From Bradyrhizobium manausense (lineage in GTDB: Bacteria; Pseudomonadota; Alphaproteobacteria; Rhizobiales; Xanthobacteraceae): a stretch of 64,000 nucleotides of DNA. Positions 41,541 through 50,584 of this stretch are shown piece after piece. Within the stretch, counting starts at the first letter, position 1, and every line of letters begins with the position of its first letter. The notes under the pieces were generated by a model. It was given only the letters and a program-made list of their open reading frames with translations. It was not told the origin of the DNA and did not search any database. The stretch covers positions 186,001 to 250,000 of the forward strand of contig NZ_JAFCKB010000005.1 of assembly GCF_018130615.1 (NCBI RefSeq), read 5' to 3'. Both the position numbers and the translations under genes were made by a program.

Positions 41541-42620
41541 CTAGGGTTGCCGACGGAGGACGTGGGACGAGCCAGCGCGCCTGGCTGTCTCCGACGGAGC
41601 AACGCCGAAGGTTCGGCGATACTGGGCTGCGAAGCGTCCCATGTGGGCAAATCCCCACTTCAGGGCGACTTCGCTGACCGGCAATGTATTTCCGGGCGAC
41701 GACAACTCGCTGTGGACCGCGTCGAGTCTGACGCCCCGCAGATAGTATGCCGGTGACGTCTCGCAGTGCTTGCGGAAACCAAGCTGCAAAGAGCGGCTGC
41801 TGATGCCGACCGCTGCCGCGATGTCGCTTATCGTCAGCGGCAGGTGAAGATTGGCCCGCATGTAGTCGATCGCCTGCTTGATCTGCTGCGGCGCGACAGC
41901 TCCGTTTTGCTGCTCGAGCTTCGCAGAGAGGCGGTGCGGCACCTCTTCGAGAATCAATCGGAGGGCGGCCTCCGTCAGCAAGGTCATGGCCTTGGGTGAC
42001 CGCAGGAGCAACTGTTCGTCGCGCATGCCGCTCGCCAGTGCACAGGCAATCGACTGCAGGGTTCTTCCCAAATGGCTCGAGAGATCGATGGTGGGCGTGA
42101 GATTGAGGCTGGTCAGCGGCGCTCCATCGAACATGTCGACCAGCAGCCGGGCCACGGTGCCCGCGTCGAAGCGCATCGTCGCTCCGGTGAGACCTTCGTT
42201 GCGAACAAATACGGCCTGCCGTCGCAGCATCGGCTGCGCGTAGATGGCCAGGCGCGAGGTGGTCTGCTCAAAGGTTCTCGAGCCGATCGTCAGTTCGGAG
42301 CCGCCGGCATTGAGAAAGCATAGGTTTAGGTTCTCGGTATCGTTGTCCGAACCGTAGGACCAGCTGCTCGAATACGCTGCGCGAACGACGCTCACGCCCG
42401 CTCCCGCCGCAAAATCCGACCACCACCGGAATCCGGCACGCGGATTCGGCGGGGTAATTTTCAGGGGCAGCAGGCGCGATCGGTAGTAGGCGAGGAGATC
42501 TTCGAAATTCGAACCTTGAACGACTGGAGTTTCGCGAAGTGGATCCTTTGGCAAGTCGTAACTCGTCAAGAAAGAGATCCCGGCAAGCAGATGCAAGCAC
42601 GAGCACGCACGAACGTTCAA
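41541..42620 (-). CDS. AraC family transcriptional regulator (paralogue 3)
   Basis: 359 residues at most; the first codon at 42620 is TTG and the true start is uncertain, as the first 25 residues do not match the paralogues. The C-terminus holds LPLTISDIAAAVGISSRSLQLGFRKH and LPVSEVALKWGFAHMGRFAAQYRRTFGVAPSETARR. The N-terminal domain parallels paralogue 2 (FEDLLAYYRSRLLPLKITPPNP against FEDLLASFGAHLFSIKVSPPSS). It lies between the globin sensor and ParA, and operator F lies 110 bases upstream. Confidence 0.82.
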   Translation of the reverse strand: MNVRACSCLHLLAGISFLTSYDLPKDPLRETPVVQGSNFEDLLAYYRSRLLPLKITPPNPRAGFRWWSDFAAGAGVSVVRAAYSSSWSYGSDNDTENLNLCFLNAGGSELTIGSRTFEQTTSRLAIYAQPMLRRQAVFVRNEGLTGATMRFDAGTVARLLVDMFDGAPLTSLNLTPTIDLSSHLGRTLQSIACALASGMRDEQLLLRSPKAMTLLTEAALRLILEEVPHRLSAKLEQQNGAVAPQQIKQAIDYMRANLHLPLTISDIAAAVGISSRSLQLGFRKHCETSPAYYLRGVRLDAVHSELSSPGNTLPVSEVALKWGFAHMGRFAAQYRRTFGVAPSETARRAGSSHVLRRQP

Positions 42621-42729
42621 GTCCTACGAAGGTTATCCCGCCATCTCACTCGGATTCCGATTGGATCTGTTGCACTCAACCGAGGATTGAGTGATGAGCG
42701 CTCGCAGTTCCGAAAATATCGCCTCACGA

Positions 42730-42765
42730 TATCCGATATCCGAAAAGAGTGGCCGTATCCCGCAA
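42730..42765 (+). promoter_or_regulatory. direct-repeat operator F
   Basis: TATCCGATATCCGAAA (42730-42745) and TGGCCGTATCCCGCAA (42750-42765), 20-bp period. It is the most divergent copy and lies between the start of AraC paralogue 3 and the end of the ParA gene. There is no -10-like element right of it, so regulation of AraC paralogue 3 is more plausible. Confidence 0.55.
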
Positions 42766-42821
42766 TCCGGCAAGCAATCTGCGTGCCGGGGTGCGGTGTA
42801 TCGCCTAGCTCCGTGCCGGGG

Positions 42822-43559
42822 TCAGAAGATGAAGGCAGCGGGTTCTGCGCGAATCGGCAGAGGCAGTTCTGCAAAGGGCGAGGTCGCACCCGTATCGGCC
42901 GATACGACGGCGCCAAGCCGGGCCTCGATCCAGTGCCACAGGCGATGGATCTCGTCTGAGGATTTGCTCTTCGGCGCGTACTCGCTGACCGCCAGTCCGG
43001 CACTCAACGCATCCTGGTGATCATTGCGCGTGACGATGAAGGGACGCGCGAGCACGTCACCGAGGTCGACCGCCGCCTCGTCCGCAAGCGTTTCGGCGGC
43101 GTCGTCGGTGCGGCGGCCGCGGCTGGGCACCTGGTTTAGAACGAATGCAAATGGCTTATTCCAGGCCCGAACAAGGCTGAGCGTCGATGCCGTTGCTTCG
43201 ATATCGGCCGTGGTCGGTCTGGTCGGGATCAGGCATAGGTCGGCATGGCGAATCGCCGCCGTCCTTGCCGAGCTGACACCGCCCGCCGCATCGATGATGG
43301 TCAGCGTCACGCCGCAGTCCCTGAACGCGCGCAGGCGTGGCTCAATCTCCTGGACGGTGTGGACGGTCTCGACAATTGGCTCCGCACCGGCACGGCGCCT
43401 GCGCCAGCTTGCGAGCGTTCCCTGCGGGTCGGCGTCGATCAGCCGAACATTGTGACCGGCCTCCTTCGCGGCCAGCGCCAGGCTGATGGCGAGCGTGCTC
43501 TTGCCGCTGCCTCCCTTTTGAGTCGCCAATACGATCGTGTGCATGGGTTGAAGTGCCAT
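42822..43559 (-). CDS. ParA family ATPase
   Basis: 245 residues. TIVLATQKGGSGKSTLAISLAL is the deviant Walker A with both Lys residues (KGGSGKST), and NVRLIDADPQGTLASWRRRR, LTIIDAAGGVSSARTAAI and LIPTRPTTADI follow as the Walker A' and B regions. GGAAGG lies 6 bases before the ATG at 43559. There is no ParB or partition site. ParA-like proteins without ParB within chemotaxis loci (PpfA in Rhodobacter, ParC in Vibrio) place cytoplasmic or polar chemosensory clusters, so this one probably positions the array encoded here. Confidence 0.85.
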   Translation of the reverse strand: MALQPMHTIVLATQKGGSGKSTLAISLALAAKEAGHNVRLIDADPQGTLASWRRRRAGAEPIVETVHTVQEIEPRLRAFRDCGVTLTIIDAAGGVSSARTAAIRHADLCLIPTRPTTADIEATASTLSLVRAWNKPFAFVLNQVPSRGRRTDDAAETLADEAAVDLGDVLARPFIVTRNDHQDALSAGLAVSEYAPKSKSSDEIHRLWHWIEARLGAVVSADTGATSPFAELPLPIRAEPAAFIF

Positions 43560-43719
43560 ATGTGCCTTCCATTGGTTGGAGAAACGGGACGCAAGGAAAA
43601 CGCAACTGCACTGAAGGCTGCTCCGGCGAAGCGACGAGCCCACCTCGCCATATCTGCAGATTCCGGGTTAACAGTTCACTGAGCAAGCGCGCCTTCCAAC
43701 GCCAAACCCATGCGCGAGC

Positions 43720-43755
43720 TATCCGGATTACGAACGCGACATCCGGATCGCGCAT
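43720..43755 (+). promoter_or_regulatory. direct-repeat operator D
   Basis: TATCCGGATTACGAAC (43720-43735) and CATCCGGATCGCGCAT (43740-43755), 20-bp period. It lies in the divergent region between parA and the STAS gene, 125 bases left of operator E. The B-C and D-E pairs have similar spacing. It could serve parA or assist operator E. Confidence 0.65.
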
Positions 43756-43880
43756 TGGTCGCGAAGCAAATTCATGCATGCGGAGGGACCGCGACACGAG
43801 TGCGTATCTCGGTTGCGCATAGAGAGAGCGAGGACAACGCGAACGCGAGCGCAAGCAGCTCCGCAAAAACACGGTCTTCG

Positions 43881-43916
43881 CATCCGCTTTCCGCAAATCC
43901 TATCCGCATCACGCAA
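43881..43916 (+). promoter_or_regulatory. direct-repeat operator E with promoter of the STAS-che operon
   Basis: CATCCGCTTTCCGCAA (43881-43896) and TATCCGCATCACGCAA (43901-43916), 20-bp period. Nine bases later is GATAGT (43926-43931), a -10-like hexamer at the same offset as in operator C, then TTTGATTT at 43936. The STAS gene starts about 100 bases downstream. It is likely the main activator site of the che operon. Confidence 0.7.
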
Positions 43917-44034
43917 GTGAGACGCGATAGTAAGATTTGATTTAACTCCCCCACCTCAAGTTGGCGAACACGTCGAAATCACAAGCAGTGTGGTCGCGAT
44001 CGTTTCGCGGTGTGAGGAGGGGACCGAAGGCTTC

Positions 44035-44391
44035 ATGAAGATCTCGGTTGGGGATTCGGAAGGCCGCGTGCGGTTGCAGGGGAGTCTCACCCTGCGCGAC
44101 GCAAAGCAGGCGCAGGGATTGCTGTTGGACGCCATCAGCGCCTCCCGCGAAATCGAAATCGATGTCAGCGACGTCAGCAGCATCGATGTCAGCATCATTC
44201 AGTTGATCGTGAGCGCGCGTAAGAGTGCCGAGCAGCGTGGGCGCAAGCTGACGCTTGCAGCGGGATCTAGCGGCGCGTTCAGGGCCACGCTGGCGAAGAC
44301 GGGATTTCTCGGTGACGACGGCTCCTGTCGTCGCGTCGACGAAGAATTCTGGGCCGGTGGCGAGTTGCAGAAGGCGGAGATTGGAGCATGA
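44035..44391 (+). CDS. STAS domain protein
   Basis: 118 residues. The STAS fold is seen as VRLQGSLTLRDAKQAQGLLL, EIEIDVSDVSSIDVSIIQLIVSA and GRKLTLAAGSSGAFRATLAKTGF, similar to anti-sigma factor antagonists and to the STAS protein that opens several chemotaxis operons. The segment SSIDVSIIQLI aligns with the loop that holds the phospho-Ser in SpoIIAA. GAAGG lies 5 bases before the ATG at 44035; a GTG at 43990 is an alternative. It shares an ATGA with cheY. Confidence 0.82.
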   Translation: MKISVGDSEGRVRLQGSLTLRDAKQAQGLLLDAISASREIEIDVSDVSSIDVSIIQLIVSARKSAEQRGRKLTLAAGSSGAFRATLAKTGFLGDDGSCRRVDEEFWAGGELQKAEIGA

Positions 44392-44756
44392 GCAAGAGCG
44401 TTCTGGTGGTCGACGATTCCGCCTCGATTCGGCAGATGGTGTCGCTGACACTGTCGGGAGCGGGCTACGCCACGCTCGAAGCTATCGACGGCGAGGACGG
44501 TTACGCCAAGGCAACGGCCAACCCGATTCGCGCGGTGGTGACCGATCTCAACATGCCCAGGATGAACGGGATCGAATTCATCCGCAAGTTTCGCGCGCAT
44601 CCATCCAGCACCGGCGTGCCGATTATCTTTCTCACGACGGAATCGGACGAGGACATGAAGCGTCAGGCAAAGGAGGCGGGCGCGACGGCCTGGATGGTGA
44701 AGCCATTCAAGCAGGACCAGCTGCTGGCCGTCATCAAGAAGGTCGCCGGCCCATGA
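44388..44756 (+). CDS. cheY: CheY-type response regulator
   Basis: 122 residues, a single receiver domain. Acidic pair Asp9-Asp10 (LVVDDSAS), phosphoacceptor Asp53 (VVTDLNMPRMNG), Thr83-Thr84 (FLTTES) and Lys105 (MVKPF) are all present. It would receive phosphate from CheA and act on an unknown target, since no motor gene is near. It overlaps the STAS gene and cheA by ATGA at both ends. Confidence 0.92.
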   Translation: MSKSVLVVDDSASIRQMVSLTLSGAGYATLEAIDGEDGYAKATANPIRAVVTDLNMPRMNGIEFIRKFRAHPSSTGVPIIFLTTESDEDMKRQAKEAGATAWMVKPFKQDQLLAVIKKVAGP

Positions 44757-46762
44757 CGGTGATGGATCCCCGGGACGTCTTCCATCAGGAAGCGCGAGAG
44801 CTTCTCGACCAGCTCGAGGAGGCGCTGCTCGATCTCGGCACGTCCTCAGACGATCGCGATCTCGTCGATTGCGCGTTTCGGGCGCTGCACACTATCAAGG
44901 GGTCGGGCGCAATGTTCGGCTTCGACGAGGTGGCAGGCTTCGTCCATGAGTTCGAGACCGCGTTCGACCGCGTGCGGAAGGGCTCGGTGGCGGTCAGTCC
45001 GCCACTGGTCCAGGTGGCGCTCGCCGCAAAGGACCACATCGCCCGGCTGATCGCCGAGCCCGGCCTACACGCTGCGGATGGCGAGACGATCCTGAAAAAG
45101 CTGCGTGCGATCGTTTCGAGCGACGAGGACAGCGGTCGCTCCGACAGCTTCGCACCCGCGGATGCCCAGGCGAGCGCAGCCGAACCGTCACGAGTCCAGA
45201 GCCCGCTCCAAACATGGCGGGTCAAGTTTCGTCTGGCCGAAAACGCGCTCGTGCTCGGTGCCAACCCGGTTCTGCTGCTCAATGAGCTGCGCGAGCTCGG
45301 GCCTTGCGAGGTGAGCGTCGCGGTCGATGCGGTGCCTCCGCTGGAATCGATCGATTCGGAGGTCTGCTACCTGGATTGGGAGGTCGTCGTCAGCACAGAT
45401 CGCCCGCGCCAAGCGATCGATGACGTATTCATCTTTATTGCCGACGGGATGGAGCTGTCGATCGAAACGCTAGCCGGGACCGTCGCTGAATCGCCGCGCG
45501 ACGACAAGGCTGCGACGACCAAGGCGGTCGACGTCGACAAGCCGCGCGACTCCACCGGCGCGGGCGCAAAGGGTGGCACCTCGGTGCGCGTTGCCGCGGA
45601 GCGGCTCGACGAGCTGATGGATCGCGTTGGCGAGCTGGTCATTGCCCAAGCAAGGCTGTCTCAGCTTGCCGTCGCCTCGGACGATGGCAATCTGAAGAAT
45701 GTTGCGGAGGAGATGGAGCGCCTGGCTTCGAGCCTGCGCGACACCACCATGGGAATCCGCATGGTGCCGATCGGCTCGTTGTTCGGTCGCTTTCGCCGTC
45801 TCGTCCACGATCTCTCGCACGATCTCGACAAGGAGGTCGACTTCGTGACCGCCGGCGAGGACACCGAGCTCGACAAGACGGTAATCGAGCGTCTGGCCGA
45901 CCCGCTGGTTCATCTGATCCGCAATTCGATCGACCATGGGCTGGAGGTTCCGAGCCGACGGATTGCCGCGGGCAAGGCCGCGCGCGGGCAGGTGCGCCTG
46001 TCCGCCGTGCACACCGGCTCGGAGGTGGCGATCTCGATCGTCGACGACGGCGCGGGCCTCGACGCCGATCGAATCCGCGCCAAGGCCGAAGAGGCCGGCC
46101 TGATCGCGCCCGACGCAAAGCTTGCCGACCACGATCTTTTTCAAATGGTCTTCCATCCCGGATTTTCGACCGCGAAGGAGATCACGGCTTTGTCCGGTCG
46201 AGGCGTCGGCATGGACGTGGTCAAGCGCACTATCGAGGGCTTGCGCGGCCGCATCGATCTCGGCTCGAGACCAAGTGGCGGAACGACGGTGACGTTGCGA
46301 CTGCCGCTGACGCTTGCCATCATCGAGGGCATGCTGGTGCGGGTCGGGCAGGGCCGCTACTCGATTCCACTGTCGGCGGTGGAAGAGTGCGTGGAGCTGC
46401 CGAGGGACGCGGAAGCTGGCAATAGCGGCCGCAACTTCCTCAATATCCGCGGCCATTTGGTGCCGTTCCTTCGCCTGCGTGAATTGTTCAAGACCAGGAC
46501 CGCGATCGAGCCGCACCAAAAGGTGGTGATCGTGTCGGCCGGCGAATCCCGGGTCGGGTTGGTGGTCGACCAGGTGATCGGCAACAGCCAGACGGTGATC
46601 AAGTCGCTTTCCAAGCTTCACGCCGACGTCGAAAACTTCTCGGGCGCGACCATCCTTGGAGACGGCACGGTGGCCCTGATCCTCGACGTCGCTCATCTCG
46701 TGAGCTTCGGTCAGGAGTTCGAGAGCCGCCTGCGCGATGAGCGGATCGGGAGGGCGGCATGA
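44753..46762 (+). CDS. cheA: chemotaxis histidine kinase CheA
   Basis: 669 residues in the usual order: P1 phosphotransfer domain with His46 (FRALHTIKGSGAMFGF), a P2-like region (about residues 150-245), dimerisation helices (about 285-345), ATPase domain with VHLIRNSIDHGLE, SIVDDGAGLD and GRGVGMDVVKRTI, and a CheW-like P5 domain (LPLTLAIIEGMLVRVGQGRYSIPL). All catalytic boxes are intact. It starts on the ATGA shared with cheY and ends with ATGA shared with cheW. It is the hub kinase of this array. Confidence 0.95.
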   Translation: MTVMDPRDVFHQEARELLDQLEEALLDLGTSSDDRDLVDCAFRALHTIKGSGAMFGFDEVAGFVHEFETAFDRVRKGSVAVSPPLVQVALAAKDHIARLIAEPGLHAADGETILKKLRAIVSSDEDSGRSDSFAPADAQASAAEPSRVQSPLQTWRVKFRLAENALVLGANPVLLLNELRELGPCEVSVAVDAVPPLESIDSEVCYLDWEVVVSTDRPRQAIDDVFIFIADGMELSIETLAGTVAESPRDDKAATTKAVDVDKPRDSTGAGAKGGTSVRVAAERLDELMDRVGELVIAQARLSQLAVASDDGNLKNVAEEMERLASSLRDTTMGIRMVPIGSLFGRFRRLVHDLSHDLDKEVDFVTAGEDTELDKTVIERLADPLVHLIRNSIDHGLEVPSRRIAAGKAARGQVRLSAVHTGSEVAISIVDDGAGLDADRIRAKAEEAGLIAPDAKLADHDLFQMVFHPGFSTAKEITALSGRGVGMDVVKRTIEGLRGRIDLGSRPSGGTTVTLRLPLTLAIIEGMLVRVGQGRYSIPLSAVEECVELPRDAEAGNSGRNFLNIRGHLVPFLRLRELFKTRTAIEPHQKVVIVSAGESRVGLVVDQVIGNSQTVIKSLSKLHADVENFSGATILGDGTVALILDVAHLVSFGQEFESRLRDERIGRAA

Positions 46763-47259
46763 GAACTGGTATTCATCCCGGTCATGCCGGCCGGGCGATG
46801 ACGGCGCTGACGCTCCGCCTGCAGGATGAGGTGTTCGCGATCGACGCCGAAAGCGTGCGCGAGATCCTTGACGTGGTGCCGATCACGGAAGTCCCGAATG
46901 CCAACGCGTTCGTCGGCGGGTTGATCAACGTGCGGGGCCGCATCGTTCCGCTCGCCGATCTGCGCCTGTTGTTCGGCATGGACCGGCCGCCGCCGGACGT
47001 GAATACGAGGATCGTCGTGATCGAAATCGATCTCGACGGCGAGCCGACGATTGTTGCCGTTCTTGCCGACCGCGTGCACGACGTGAGCGAGATCGAAGCA
47101 GCTACGATCGAGCAGGCGCCGAAGATCGGCATGCGCTGGCGGCCGAAATACGTTCACGGCATCGGTAAGCGTGGTGACGAGTTCATTATCATCCCCGAGA
47201 TGGGGAGAATTTTCGCAACGGGCGACGCTGGGCCGTCCGTTTCTCAGAAAAGGGGTTGA
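46759..47259 (+). CDS. cheW: CheW adaptor (first)
   Basis: 166 residues. [56 protein letters not shown] is the typical CheW SH3-like pattern. It couples receptors to CheA. It has an ATGA overlap with cheA and is followed immediately by the transmembrane MCP gene. A second, distinct CheW lies after that gene. Confidence 0.92.
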   Translation: MRTGIHPGHAGRAMTALTLRLQDEVFAIDAESVREILDVVPITEVPNANAFVGGLINVRGRIVPLADLRLLFGMDRPPPDVNTRIVVIEIDLDGEPTIVAVLADRVHDVSEIEAATIEQAPKIGMRWRPKYVHGIGKRGDEFIIIPEMGRIFATGDAGPSVSQKRG

Positions 47260-47261
47260 CT

Positions 47262-48992
47262 ATGAGATTTACGCTGAAGGCAAAGCTGGGGGTGACGTTT
47301 GCCGCCATCCTGGTCATGACCGGTGTCGGCATGGCGATGGGGATCAATGCCCTCGCCGGCATCGACGATCGGCTGACGGAAATTGTCGCGCGGACCGCGC
47401 CGCTCAGGGATGCCGTTCAAAGTTTGAGCGCTGACCAGCTCCGCATTCAGCGCGAGCTTCGCTATCACCTCCTGAACAGCGATCCGGCTGACGTCAAGGC
47501 CGCCGAAGAAAATCTGGCCAAGGCGCGAGACGGATCCAAGGCGGCCCTGGAGAACGCGCGCCGCTTGGCTGATGCGGAAGGCAATCGCCTGCTTGATACG
47601 GTGCAGACCGTCTCGGAGCAAAGCGCGTCCATCAACAACCGCGTGCTCGAGCTCAGCCGCAACAATCAGAAGAGCGAAGCACTCGCGCTCCTGAAGGCCG
47701 AGAGCCGGCCGATCTGGTTGAAGATGCAGGCTGCGCTTGACGCCGTTTCGGCCCGGGCCAAGTCGGCCATGGAGCAGACCGCGCGCGACTCGCGGGCGCA
47801 GTACGAGCAATCGCGCCTGCTGCTGATCTCGTTGCTGGTCAGCTCGTTGCTGCTGGCGGTCGCCGCCGCGACCTGGATCGTCCTGAACATCAGTCGTGCG
47901 ATCGCGAGCGCACTCGGCCTCGCCAATGCCGTCGCAGCCGGCGATCTCAACGCGACAGCGACGGTCAAATCCAACGACGAGATCAAGGACCTGATCGATG
48001 CGCTAAACACCATGGTGTCGAAGCTGAAGCAGGTCGTCTCCGAGGTGATGACGGCGACGCACAACGTCACGGCCGGCAGCCAGGAGATGTCCGCGGCCGC
48101 CGAGCAGCTTTCCCAGGGGGCGACCGAGCAGGCCTCATCGACCGAGGAAGCATCGTCGTCCATGGAAGAGATGGCCGCGAACATCAAGCAAAATGCCGAC
48201 AATGCGGTCCAGACCGAGCAGACCGCCCGCCAATCGGCCGACGATGCAAACGCCAGCGGCGAGGCGGTCGGCAATGCGGTGACGGCGATGCAGACGATTG
48301 CCGAGAAGATCCTGATCGTGCAGGAGATCGCGCGGCAGACCGACTTGCTTGCCCTCAACGCGGCGGTCGAAGCCGCCCGTGCTGGCGAACATGGCCGTGG
48401 CTTCGCTGTGGTGGCTTCGGAGGTGCGCAAGCTCGCCGAGCGCAGCCAGACGGCAGCGGCCGAAATCTCGACCCTATCGATGGACACCGTGAAGGCCGCC
48501 GAACAGGCCGGCGAAATGCTCAAGAGGCTGGTGCCGGACATCCAGAAGACCGCAGGCCTCGTTGCGGAGATCTCGTCGGCGACGAACGAGCAAAACGCCG
48601 GCGCCAGCCAGATCAACACGGCGATCCAGCAGCTCGACAAGGTGACGCAGCAGAACACCTCAGCGGCAGAGGAAATGTCCTCGACCGCCGAGGAGCTTGC
48701 CAGCCAGGCCGAGCAGCTGCAGGCAACCATCAGCTACTTCCGCCTCGACGAACAAGGTGCTCGTGCCGAAGTGCCGGCGGTTCAGCGCCGCTCTGCGCCC
48801 GCCGCGGCGAATGTTGCGCAGAAGGCGCCTGCGAGGAACGCAGTTGCCGGCATGCAGGAGCGGGTGGCAAGTGCCGCGCCGGGCATCGTCAGGCGCAAGA
48901 GCAAAACGGGCGGCGGTGGCGGCTTCTCGTTCGATATGGGCGGCGAGGCTGACGAACTCGATGCAGAGTTCAAGCGGTCGGGCGCGGCGTGA
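47262..48992 (+). CDS. transmembrane methyl-accepting chemotaxis protein
   Basis: 576 residues. The N-terminal membrane helix ([19 protein letters not shown]) and a second one near residue 190-210 ([20 protein letters not shown]) frame a four-helix-bundle periplasmic domain. A HAMP domain follows ([20 protein letters not shown]) and then the long coiled-coil with tip [34 protein letters not shown]. No C-terminal CheR-binding pentapeptide is present. AAGGGG precedes the ATG at 47262. It is the only membrane-spanning receptor of the island; the ligand is unknown. Confidence 0.92.
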   Translation: MRFTLKAKLGVTFAAILVMTGVGMAMGINALAGIDDRLTEIVARTAPLRDAVQSLSADQLRIQRELRYHLLNSDPADVKAAEENLAKARDGSKAALENARRLADAEGNRLLDTVQTVSEQSASINNRVLELSRNNQKSEALALLKAESRPIWLKMQAALDAVSARAKSAMEQTARDSRAQYEQSRLLLISLLVSSLLLAVAAATWIVLNISRAIASALGLANAVAAGDLNATATVKSNDEIKDLIDALNTMVSKLKQVVSEVMTATHNVTAGSQEMSAAAEQLSQGATEQASSTEEASSSMEEMAANIKQNADNAVQTEQTARQSADDANASGEAVGNAVTAMQTIAEKILIVQEIARQTDLLALNAAVEAARAGEHGRGFAVVASEVRKLAERSQTAAAEISTLSMDTVKAAEQAGEMLKRLVPDIQKTAGLVAEISSATNEQNAGASQINTAIQQLDKVTQQNTSAAEEMSSTAEELASQAEQLQATISYFRLDEQGARAEVPAVQRRSAPAAANVAQKAPARNAVAGMQERVASAAPGIVRRKSKTGGGGGFSFDMGGEADELDAEFKRSGAA

Positions 48993-49132
48993 CCTGAACT
49001 TCGATGCAAGACTGACGCGGACGCTCTCGTCCGCGTCTCTCTTCCCGAGTCGGGTGGATACCACGGTGCCGGCTGTAGGGGTAGGGCACGGGGAAGTTGG
49101 TCTCGGCCGGGCGACCTGAATGGAGAATTGCA

Positions 49133-49600
49133 ATGGCAGAAAGTGCACAATACGTCACGCTGGGCGTTGGCGATGAACGCTTCGCCCTGCCGGTGGAGAG
49201 GGTGCGGGAGATCCTTCAGATGCAGCCGATTGCACGGATGCCCAACGCTCCGGCGTGCTTTCTCGGCATGATCGATGTGCGAGGCCAAGGGGTCCCAGTG
49301 GTCGATCTGCGGCTGAAGCTGGGCTTCGAGAGCGGCGAGGATACCGAGACCACGCGCATCATCGTGCTGCAGGTCACGGTCGGAGGGCGTGAGCTCACGC
49401 TCGGACTCAAGACGGACCGGGTCTTCGAGGTCACGGAACTCGACGGCAATCATCTCGAGCCGCCGCCCGAGATCGGAACGAGCTGGAGCGCCAAGTGCAT
49501 TACCGGCATCGGGCGGCGCAACGGCGCATTCGTGACCGTGTTTGACTTGGGCTGCCTGTTCGCCGCTTCCGACATTGCCGTCGTGGAGCGGGCAGCCTGA
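49133..49600 (+). CDS. CheW adaptor (second)
   Basis: 155 residues with the CheW fold: YVTLGVGDERFALPVERVREIL, RMPNAPACFLGMIDVRGQGVPVVDLRLKLGF and ITGIGRRNGAFVTVFDLGCLF. GGAGAA is 9 bases upstream of the ATG at 49133. Two different CheW proteins in one operon may serve the transmembrane and the soluble receptors separately; this is inference. Confidence 0.9.
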   Translation: MAESAQYVTLGVGDERFALPVERVREILQMQPIARMPNAPACFLGMIDVRGQGVPVVDLRLKLGFESGEDTETTRIIVLQVTVGGRELTLGLKTDRVFEVTELDGNHLEPPPEIGTSWSAKCITGIGRRNGAFVTVFDLGCLFAASDIAVVERAA

Positions 49601-49692
49601 GAGCCGCAGCGTCGTTGTATTGGTGAGAGAAAATCACGTGTGGGCTGCCGGATGGCCCTCCGAATGCGCAAGAAGTGTGAACCCGATTGCCA

Positions 49693-50577
49693 ATGTCACA
49701 AGTCGTTCGTCGTATTGAGCCCGCATATGAACCGCCCTCGGCGGATCGCCTGACGGACAGGGAGTTCGCGCAAATTGCTCGTCTGGTGACCGACCACGTC
49801 GGCATCAAGTTGCCGCCGGCGAAGCGGACGATGGTCGAGGGACGGCTGCGTCGGCGCACGCGACATCTCGGTCACGGCAGTCTCTCGGCCTATTGCGCGT
49901 ACCTGTTCGATCAGGGAGGGCTCAGGGAGGAATTCACTTACCTTATCGATGCGGTGACCACTAACAAGACCGATTTCTTCCGTGAAGCCGAGCATTTTTC
50001 ATGTCTCGAACATGAAATCATGCCGAAGCTTCTGAAGCTGCGCAGGCCCGGCGAGCGGCCGACGATCAAGCTCTGGAGCGCGGCGAGCTCGACTGGGGCT
50101 GAAGCCTACACGATGGCGATGGTCATGGCTGACGTCGCCGAGCGGATCACGGGACTCAGTTTCGAAATTCTGGGCACGGACATTTCGACGGAGGTGCTCA
50201 CCCAGGCGAGACTGGCGATCTATCCGAAGGACATGATTGCTCCGGTGCCCCCGTCGATGCGGGATCGCTACGTCATGTTTGGCAGCGTGTCGTCGCGCCA
50301 GGCTGAGGTTCGTATCGTCCCCGAATTGCGGCGCAAGGTACGATTTGCCCGTCTCAATCTGATGGACGAGCGGTACCCCTTCGATTGCGAGATGGATGTC
50401 ATCTTCGTGCGCAATGTCCTCATCTATTTCGACAAGCCGACACAAGAGGCGGTCGCGGGCCGTCTGGCCAGCCACCTGCGCCCCGGCGGCTTCCTGATCT
50501 TTGGTCACTCGGAATCGGTGATCGGCTCGAGCCTGCCGCTGCGCCAGTGTGCGCCGGCGGTATTCCAGCGTGTCTGA
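49693..50577 (+). CDS. cheR: chemotaxis protein methyltransferase CheR
   Basis: 294 residues. The N-terminal helical domain ([33 protein letters not shown]) is followed by the SAM-dependent methyltransferase domain with [19 protein letters not shown] as the SAM-binding loop, [12 protein letters not shown] and [19 protein letters not shown]. It methylates Glu residues on the MCPs. The ATG at 49693 is preferred over a TTG six bases earlier. It is followed by cheB with a 7-base gap. Confidence 0.93.
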   Translation: MSQVVRRIEPAYEPPSADRLTDREFAQIARLVTDHVGIKLPPAKRTMVEGRLRRRTRHLGHGSLSAYCAYLFDQGGLREEFTYLIDAVTTNKTDFFREAEHFSCLEHEIMPKLLKLRRPGERPTIKLWSAASSTGAEAYTMAMVMADVAERITGLSFEILGTDISTEVLTQARLAIYPKDMIAPVPPSMRDRYVMFGSVSSRQAEVRIVPELRRKVRFARLNLMDERYPFDCEMDVIFVRNVLIYFDKPTQEAVAGRLASHLRPGGFLIFGHSESVIGSSLPLRQCAPAVFQRV

Positions 50578-50584
50578 GGCGATC

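Noticed and set aside
47666-48730. 354-codon Ser/Ala-rich minus-strand frame opposite the transmembrane MCP
   Set aside because: Complement of the repetitive Ala/Glu coiled-coil codons of a clear MCP gene.
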